A stretch of 64,000 nt of DNA from Prorocentrum cordatum (lineage: Eukaryota; Sar; Dinophyceae; Prorocentrales; Prorocentraceae). Location: contig CAUYUJ010011203.1 in the NCBI GenBank assembly GCA_963575745.1, positions 192,152-256,151 on the forward strand, written 5' to 3'. The notes under the pieces were generated by a model that was given only the letters and a program-made list of their open reading frames with translations, did not search any database and was not told the origin of the DNA. The position numbers were made by a program, and so were the translations under genes. This document shows, piece by piece, positions 57,082 to 64,000 of this stretch. The first letter of the stretch is position 1. Each line of letters opens with the position of its first letter.

Positions 57082-57400
57082 TCCTCCTGCTCCTGCTCCT
57101 GCTCCTGCTTCTACTTCTCCTCATCATCCTTCCCTTCCCCTCCTCCTCCCTCATCCGCCGCCTCCACCCTTCCTCTTCCCCCCCCACTCCGCTTCCTCCT
57201 CCGCCTCCTACCCCCCCCCCGCTCGTTTTCGTCGTCGTCATCGTCTTCAGGGTCGGCGGCACCGGCCGTAAGACCTTCGCAATATCCAGCTCACGTGGCG
57301 AAGGGTTTGCGTACGTCTCTGGCAATTCATGATTCACTATCCAAGTGGGCGCTGAGACCCCCCCAGGGCATTTCTCAATCGTTTGGCCGAACTGCTGGAA
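57082..57400. other. CT-rich flank and unassigned sequence
   Basis: 57082-57220 is (TCCTGC/CCT)n. The rest has no recognised content. Confidence 0.5.
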
Positions 57401-57660
57401 ACAAGCAGTATCGAATATCTGGGGATCCTGAGGAATCCATTGTGAATCCGTGTGACTCCATGCGCAAACCGAACGTCTTGCCCGTCCAGGCCACTAGTGA
57501 AATCCGTAGGAACCCCTACAAATCCTTATGAGTTGCAAGGATCCCTAAGGATTTCACGACCTGGGAATCTCTAGGAATCCTTAGGAATCCCAAGGGACCC
57601 GGAGGAATCCCTAGGAATCTCTGGGAATCCCTCGGAACCGATCTCTGGGGATCACCAGCG
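57401..57660. repeat. AGGAATCC degenerate repeat
   Basis: GGGATCC, GGAATCC and AGGAATCCCTA variants, dense from 57530 to 57640. Motif related to that in 60249-61045. Confidence 0.65.
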
Positions 57661-58190
57661 GCGGGGGCGGGTCCCGACGCGGCGCCCTCATCCGCCCCCC
57701 GCCGCCACGTCGTGAGGGAGAGCCTCGGCGGCCAGAGCGGCGCCCCCTCGGGGAGCAGCTCGCATCGGCCCCCCTCCTCAGCCTCTCGGCTCGAACGAGA
57801 GGGGCCCTCTGCCCAGTGGGGCTCAAGATTTCCAGACGCTCCAGCAGCGGATTGCGCAGCCCGCGCACGAGAGCTTCCCACAGAGACTAGCACCCCAGAC
57901 GGACCGAGAAATATGGCCTGGCCCCAGAAGCAGAAGCGGCCACCGCCTCAGGGAGAGGCCCTGCTGGCGGACGCAGCCGTCTACGGTGGCGGTGTCCAGC
58001 AAGCCACCTGCCTGCAGGTGCGCGGCGGAGGCTGATTGGCTCTATGCGCTAAAAGAGCGGGGACTGACATCGAAACTGACACAGACGAACAACGTGGACG
58101 GAGGTAGTACCACCAGCAACGCCCTGGGTGCAACTCGACGGTGGAACTTGGACATGTGCTGCTTAATGTGAGGCGCTGCATGACCGTATA
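57661..58190. other. Unassigned sequence
   Basis: A plus frame at 57712-58035 and the opposite strand are both open. No motif supports either. Confidence 0.4.
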
Positions 58191-58719
58191 ATTGGAAGCG
58201 AGTGGGAGAAGGAGAGGGAGAGGATCGAGGAGTGGGAAAACAGAGATAGGGAGAGCGAGAAACCACTGTTTGCATATACAGTTATATATGTACAGATCAA
58301 TGAACAACACAAACAAACAGAAACGGGGTCAGGGGAAGCGACGCAGAGATTACGAGAAAGAGAGCGACTTGTGGCATGCACTGTGACCAGGGGACAGCAG
58401 CAAGAGCACGAATGACAGGTACTGAGATATGTGTATACATAGATACATATATAGAGAGCGAGAGAGAGGTGCAAGGGGGGGAATTAAAGAAGCAGAGAGA
58501 GACATACGTATACTGCGTGCTACCGTATGATCAGGTAAGGTGTGGGGGGGGGTACCAAGAAGAGGGGATACGTCTCAGTGTACAACTGCCGATGTGTACA
58601 GCGATACACACATGCGGAGAGATGGGGACACACATACATGTAGATAGATGAATACATAACGTCTAACGGCCGTAGAACAGTACGCACATATGATACTATC
58701 TATATATATATATATATAA
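58191..58719. repeat. GA/CA-rich low-complexity region with TA microsatellite
   Basis: GAGAGAG and ACACA-rich sequence with ACATACATAGATA-type patches, ending in (TA)n at 58698-58717. A similar patch is at 61330-61510. Confidence 0.7.
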
Positions 58720-59289
58720 GTTATGGTCCAGGGTCTGGCTCCCACCCCCGACCCCTCATACAGATGTCATCGCCCCACCCCTCCCACGCGATGGCCAAGT
58801 GTGGGGTGGTGGGTGGTGGTTGTGGTGGCGGTGGTCGGACTCTCCTAAGTAGGAGGAGAAGGAAGATGAGGAGGATGATGATGAGATGAAGAAGGAGGAC
58901 ATCAGACGACGAGGAGGAGCACGAGGGAGGGAGGGGGACGGAGGGAGAAGGAGAAGCAACATCGTCGTCGACGATGTCTTCCCCGTCGTCGCCTCCCTCT
59001 GGGTGTGGCGTGGTGTTGCGACGCTTCGTCATCGTCGTCAGCGTCCCCCCCATCTCATCTGGGGGGGGGGGGCCCGAAAGACCCCGAGACCCATCCCATC
59101 TCGGGGGGGGGGGCATGGGCCTGGAACCAGGGATCATACATCCGGAACCGTGCCCTGAAGGCACGAGCTGTAGTGTCCTCATGTCCCTTGCGTATCCACT
59201 GGAGCCTCAGTCCTCAACATTGAGGATTCTTTTCGGGGCCCAGACCCCGAATGCACAAATCTCTTGGGGCTTGGCGCGTGGCGGGGCGT
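58720..59289. other. Unassigned sequence
   Basis: Includes (GGTGGT) and (GAGGA) patches and two CCCATCTCRTCTGGGGGGGG repeats at about 59050 and 59093. No gene recognised. Confidence 0.45.
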
Positions 59290-59935
59290 GTTGTCGCATG
59301 ACTTTGCTCGGGCCCAAGAGAGCCCCAAGACGGGCGAAGAGGGCCGAAAGAGGCCCCCAAGACTGTCCACGAGGCCACGGGGTCGCCGAAAGCTCGCTCC
59401 AAAACGCCCCGGATGGCCGCAAGACACCCCAAGATGCGCCCAAGACGCCCCAATAGGCCTCAAAGAGGCCTCAAAGGAGCCTCCTAAGAGAGCTTACAGA
59501 AGCAGCAATCAGTGATTCTCCTTCGGTGTTTGACGGATTAAGCGTTCTCGCCTTTTCGGCTTCCCGACGCTCCAGGACGGCACAAGAGGCACCCAAAATC
59601 GCAGAGACGGCCCAAGATTCTTTCAGGAACGCCCCAAATCGGCCCAAGAGAGCCCCAAAACAACTGGCGAGGCGCCCAAGACGGCCCAGGAGGCGCCCAA
59701 AACGGCTCCAAGAGGCGGCCCCGATGGGGGACCCGAACGAGCATTTCGAGCCCTCAGCCCCGAGTGGCCCCCACCCCAGGAGGTCCAAAGGGGACCCAAA
59801 GAGGGCCCCCAGAAACCCCAAGAGGCCCCCAGAAAGCCCCAAGAGGCCCACAATAGTCTGAGGTTCCCAGGAGGCCCCAAAACTGCCCCCAAGAGGCACC
59901 CGAGAACGCTCCGAAGGGACCCCGAGAAGCATCTC
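59290..59935. repeat. CAAGA-GGCC repeat block
   Basis: GCCCAAGAG and CCCCAAGA variants every 10-14 bp. The marker ATCAGTGATTCTCC...TTTTCGGCTTCCCGACGCTC at 59508-59572 matches the 358-bp unit marker near 6950-7015. Confidence 0.75.
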
Positions 59936-60248
59936 TGAGAACCCTGACCCACAACCCAGGCTAAGTGGCGGGATGGGCTAAAAGCCATTCGAGAGCAACA
60001 CACAACAAATAGGTTGACACGTGACCTTGTTGCCCGTTCACCAAAAAAACGCTTGGTCAATGCCTGTCCTTAAAAAAGACAGCCCGTGACCTTGTTGCCC
60101 GATGATAGCAACCTCCCCCCCCCAGCAACCAGCAACCAACAACCTCGGGCTCCATTCATCTCCGCTGTAACTTCGCCTGCTTAAGGGTGTGAACTCCTCA
60201 TTCATGCAATGCCCCCATGTCTGCACCAGCGAAGCTCCGGAATCGATC

Positions 60249-61045
60249 GGCTCCTATATTATCCTACAGAATTACATAGGAATCCTACAAGAATCTTCTA
60301 GGAATCCTATAGGAATCCGATGAGGGTCCTATAGGGATCATAAGAGGATTCTCTAGGCGTCCTATAGGGATCCTATATGGATCCCATTGGGATCCTATAG
60401 GAATCCTACAGGACTCCTACAGGGATCCGATGGGGATCCTATAGGGATCCTATGGGGATCCTATGGGGATCCGATGCGATCCTATAGGAACCTATAGGAT
60501 CCGATAGGGATCCTGTAGGGAGCCAGAGCGATCCTATAGGAACCGATTGGATCCCACAGGAATTCTATAGGAATCCCATGCAATCCTGTAGGATCCTATG
60601 AGAACCAATAAGATCATATAGGGAGTCAATAGCATTCCCATGCGACATGTAAGATCCTATAAAATTCCAAACGGGTTCCATCGGAATCCCGTGCGATCCC
60701 ATAGAATCCTGTAAGATCCGATAAGGCTCCTATAGGAATCCCATGCGATCCTGTAAGATCCGATGGGAGTCCTATAGGGATGTATTGGAATCCCATGCGA
60801 CCCTGTCGGATCCTATAGGGATCGTATAGGGATTGTGTAGGAATCCCATACGACCCTGTAGGACCCTATAGGAATCTTATAGGGATTGCATCGGAGTCCC
60901 ATACGATCCGATAGGATCCTATAGGAATCGTATAGGGATTGTATAGGAATCTCATGCGACTCTGTGGGATCTTATGGGAATCCTATAAGGATTGGATAAT
61001 AATCCCATGCGATCCTGTAGGATCCTATAGGAATCGTATAGGGGT
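60249..61045. repeat. GATCCTATAGGAATCC minisatellite
   Basis: About 60 degenerate copies of GGATCCTATAGGAA, period 10-15 bp. TCCTATAGGA is a perfect palindrome. The array fills the transposon candidate. Confidence 0.9.
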
Positions 61046-61067
61046 TGTGGAGCCCCTTGCGGGGCCA

Positions 61068-61172
61068 GGGCCACGATCCTCGAGAGGGGTGTGCCGAAAT
61101 GAACCTTCGGTGGAGATCCCTGTGAGACTAAGGCCACGATCCTCGAGAGGGGTGTGCTGAAATGAACCTTTG
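61068..61172. repeat. Two-copy 63-bp tandem repeat
   Basis: GCCACGATCCTCGAGAGGGG and GCYGAAATGAACCTT occur at 61071 and 61134, inside the transposon candidate. Confidence 0.85.
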
Positions 61173-61231
61173 GTTGCTGGTTGCTGGGCGGGGGGCCCGG
61201 GGCAACAAGGTCACGTGTCAATCAACAAATA

Positions 61232-62509
61232 CAACGCATGTATCATAATAAACCAAACATAATATAGCCAGGAACATATCCAAAAGGAATGGAATGGACA
61301 GTTACAGATAACAGATGTGATAACGAGTATAATGAATGAGTATAACTATATAATCTGAGAACAAGGAAAAGAGAGGGGCAGGCATAGAAAGAGAGAACAA
61401 ATGAGTCATGGAGAGACAAAGAGAGAGGGGAAACTGTAAAGAGAGAAAGAAGGAGACACGGTTACAGACAGACACAAAGATAGACATACGGAAGCAGGCA
61501 CGGAGCGAAGAGATGGACGCGCACTTGGACAGAGGTCCGCCAGCGTGCCTTCAGCACGTAGTGGTGTGCTCCAGAGTCATAGGTCATAACAATGTGGGTG
61601 TTCCAAGTGACTGTGGGACTCTGTAAGAAGCCCTGGCCAACAAATTGTCAGAATTCTGCAACACGCCCTGGCATTTTCGGGCGAATGCCAAGTCGAAGCT
61701 CACAGGCCCCAGGATGTCCAAGAAGGGAGTTCGACGAAAATTTGGGGCCACCCTCTCGAAGATGGCCCCCGAAAGCGTCCTGGGGGACCCGAGGAGCGCC
61801 CAAGTGGCCCTCGGACCTCACAAGAGGCGGGGCCCCAGAGAGGCCTTTCAGCAGGAGACCCCAAGATGCATCCAAGATGCCTCTTGTCCACGGCGAAGAA
61901 CACTCGTATTCGCAGCCCCGTGGTTACCCACAGGATCTCGGCGCGCGAGACTTCAGTGGAGCACTCTGGCCCTAAATTACTTGCCCGTCGGCCTATCGCG
62001 CCGCCCCTGCGCCTAGGAACTACGTACTTATCCTTCCAAGATGGCTCAAAGAGGGTCTCCAAGAGAGGCTCGCGCCTCCTCCCCCCAGCCCTCCCCCTGT
62101 CCCTGCTCAGGTGGGCGCGGCCGGGGCCGACAACTGCAACCCAGACGACGGCGGCCCGACAACAAACCACCGCCCCCTCCTCCAGTTGGTGGTGTGGTTG
62201 TGCGGTACGCTTACGCTTCAGAGCCGAACGCAGGAGATATCTCCCGCCCCCCCGTCGCCCGGCCGCCGCTCCTGGCGGAGGGCGGAACCCCTACCGGAGA
62301 GGCCCCAGCGCCGGCCCTGTCCAACCTCCGCCCCTCCCTCTCCTCGCCGGACTCGGAACCCAGTTGGTTATGATTGTTCAAGACTCCGCCCTGGAGTGGC
62401 CTCAAGTGATTTCTGGCCGGCGTCTTCCTCACCCCCTGCTGCGTTTCTCGGACTTCGGCCGAAGGTGTTCAGGGCAGTGGAAGCCTGTCAGCATCAACTG
62501 TAACAGCCA
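61232..62509. other. Unassigned sequence
   Basis: 61330-61510 is GA/AC-rich low-complexity. 61680-61880 has scattered CAAGATGC-type motifs. From 61900 to 62500 there is GC-rich sequence without recognised genes. Confidence 0.45.
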
Positions 62510-63030
62510 AGTCCGTCTGAGATCAGTGGCCTCCAAGATGGCTCAAGATGGCCCCAAGAGGGCCGAAAGTGCTCCCAGAGACGGCCCCGAATGCCCTCAG
62601 GACGGCCCAAGAAGCCCGCAAGACGTCCCAGGACTCAAAGAGGAACCCCTGGAAAGCCTGAAAAGGCAAAAAACAGTTATTCCATGTGTGTGTGTGTGTG
62701 CTGAAACGTGTTCAGTGTTCTCGCCTTTGCGGGCTTCTGACAGCCCAAGACGGCCAGGCAGGCCCTCAAGATCGCCCCAAGATGATCCAAGAGGGCCTCA
62801 AGAGGGCCCCAGGACACGACGGCCCAAGACGGCCCAAGATGGCCCAAGCGAGCCCCAACACCGCCCCGCAGGGCCTCAAGAGGGCCTCAAGACGGCCCAG
62901 GACGCCCAGGAGGGGCCCCCAGGTGGCGGATGGCATCCCCCCAAAAAGCCAGACGGCCCAAGAGCGGCCTAAGACTGCCCAGGAGAGCCCCGAGATGACC
63001 CGCGTGGGCCTGAGGAGGCCCTCCAAAAGG
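62510..63030. repeat. CAAGA-GGCC repeat block
   Basis: CCAAGATGGC and GGCCCAAGA variants. A (GT)n run at 62686-62700 and TGTTCTCGCCTTTGCGGGCTT near 62718 correspond to the marker of the other blocks. Confidence 0.7.
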
Positions 63031-64000
63031 CTAACTTGCGAACAACAACAACTCCACGGCGGCCAGTGGGCAGCACATAGCCGCGAGGATCGGCATGAGT
63101 CCCGACTGGCTCCGCCAACTACCAGTTATGAGGGGGCGCCCCGAGATTTGTTGCCCCCCGTACGGCAGCGACAGCGTGCGTCATGACAGAGGACAGACAA
63201 CGATGCGTCGTCGAAGCGGACAACGACGTCGACGACCACACAAGAAGCAAAAATGCTCTGATCAGAAGTGCAGCGGCCGCCTGGTCGTGCTCCTCCTCGC
63301 TGTGATCAGCCCGAGGCTCCAGAGCAGCCTATGCCCCCCCGGCATCCGTCGCCTCTCTCGATTCCTCTCCGCGCCCACCTCCGCGCCTCCTGCCCGTTTT
63401 CCTCCTGTCGGCGGCGCGCGCGGGGGGGGAAGGCAGAGGTGGCGAAAACGTTCGGGAATCCCCGCTGGTTCTTGGAAGTTTTCCCACCTGCTCGTCAGCA
63501 ACTGCGCCTTGTGAGCTGTCCGGGGGTGCCTGGATCGTCCCGAACGGGCGCCAGAAGCCCGAATCTTGGCCAGAAAAACACCTCGAGCCTTCGACAGGCG
63601 TTCTGGCCTTCTCCGAAGCCAACGGAGGGCTCCTCGGAAGGCTGGGCGGCGTCTGAGAAGTCCCGCCGCCTTCTGAGCAGAGATCTCCTGGATCGGCGCT
63701 GGACCCACCCACTCCGTGGCGCACGGAGCGCTCCAGTGGCAGCACCAGAGGCGCCGCCAGGGGGGTCCGTCGCCGACACAAGAAGTATGCGGCGACCTCC
63801 AGAAGCCCATGCATGTGTATTCAAAGTTCTTCCTCGCGGGCCTCCTCCAGCGGCTCGAATCAAAACCGCGCCCAGGGGGTCCTGCTCGCCGCGGCGTCTC
63901 AGGGGGGAGGGGCGTCGCCGTGCCCAGCGGGACTCCGGTCGGCGGAACGACCCCGCGCGGGGAGGGGGACAACAAACAACCGATTTCTCCAGTGCGGAAT
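63031..64000. other. Unassigned sequence to window end
   Basis: A plus frame at 63095-63514 has an Arg/Lys-rich part followed by a hydrophobic LVVLLLAVISPRL, but no start or family can be supported, and minus frames overlap it. No gene called. Confidence 0.4.

Larger units (their letters stand above)
60012..61223. mobile_element. Non-autonomous DNA transposon candidate (TIR plus 8-bp TSD)
   Basis: 1212 bp. Terminal inverted repeats of 24 bp (60012-60035 and 61200-61223) contain TTGACACGTGACCTTGTTGC and differ at one position. AACAAATA flanks both ends directly (60004-60011 and 61224-61231). A second inner pair of arms is CCAGCAACCAGCAACC at 60122-60138 and its complement at 61172-61188. The left terminal sequence is partly repeated at 60083-60100. 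No transposase is encoded. An 8-bp TSD fits hAT; a 9-bp reading (CAACAAATA) would fit Mutator. The interior is TCCTATAGGA minisatellite. Confidence 0.75.

Overview
The window reads as nuclear DNA of a dinoflagellate. It is GC-rich and almost free of host genes. It is packed with simple and degenerate tandem repeats, and its only recognisable proteins belong to a decayed LINE and a Copia-type LTR element of the kinds seen in dinoflagellate genomes. The high GC would suit a genus such as Prorocentrum, but that is inference. No complete host gene, rRNA, tRNA or CRISPR array was found. There is one assembly gap (100 N at 56982-57081).

Layout. 1-4.6 kb: plus-strand LINE remnant (ORF1-like, AP endonuclease, reverse transcriptase, post-RT region), cut by the window edge and broken by frameshifts. 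4.9-15.6 kb: CCT microsatellite, CAAGA/GGCC degenerate repeats with a 358-bp higher-order period, GGCCCC and GATCGAGG repeats, small hairpins. 15.9-18.0 kb: an inverted duplication whose two copies carry their blocks in permuted order (A-B versus B-A). 19.2-20.4 kb: minus-strand fragments of a possible membrane-protein gene, the only host-gene candidate. 20.8-26.0 kb: a 2.3-kb tandem duplication with a partial third copy. 27.6-33.8 kb: CCT tracts, a degenerate 44-bp repeat, palindromic micro-repeats and hairpin modules that interrupt a repeat.

33.8-41.1 kb: an LTR retrotransposon on the minus strand. It has two 203-bp LTRs differing at one base and a 5-bp target duplication inside a CCT microsatellite. 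Its order is Gag, zinc knuckle, protease, a cytosine-methyltransferase-like PPC domain, integrase, RT, RNase H and an extra 3' ORF. The coding region is broken about nine times, although the LTRs look young.

41.8-51.6 kb: a head-to-tail array of about 1.0-1.2-kb units separated by TTG microsatellite, interrupted by a 2.3-kb block of CCTCAGGATTCC repeats. 51.6-59.9 kb: further minisatellites, GAC/TTATTA tracts and dispersed repeats. 60.0-61.2 kb: a 1.2-kb non-autonomous DNA-transposon candidate with 24-bp terminal inverted repeats and an 8-bp target duplication, filled with TCCTATAGGA repeats. 61.2-64 kb: more CAAGA repeats and unassigned sequence.

The genes do not form a cooperating pathway. 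The window shows repeat expansion and transposon insertion. Most long open frames here are by-products of trinucleotide repeats and are not listed.
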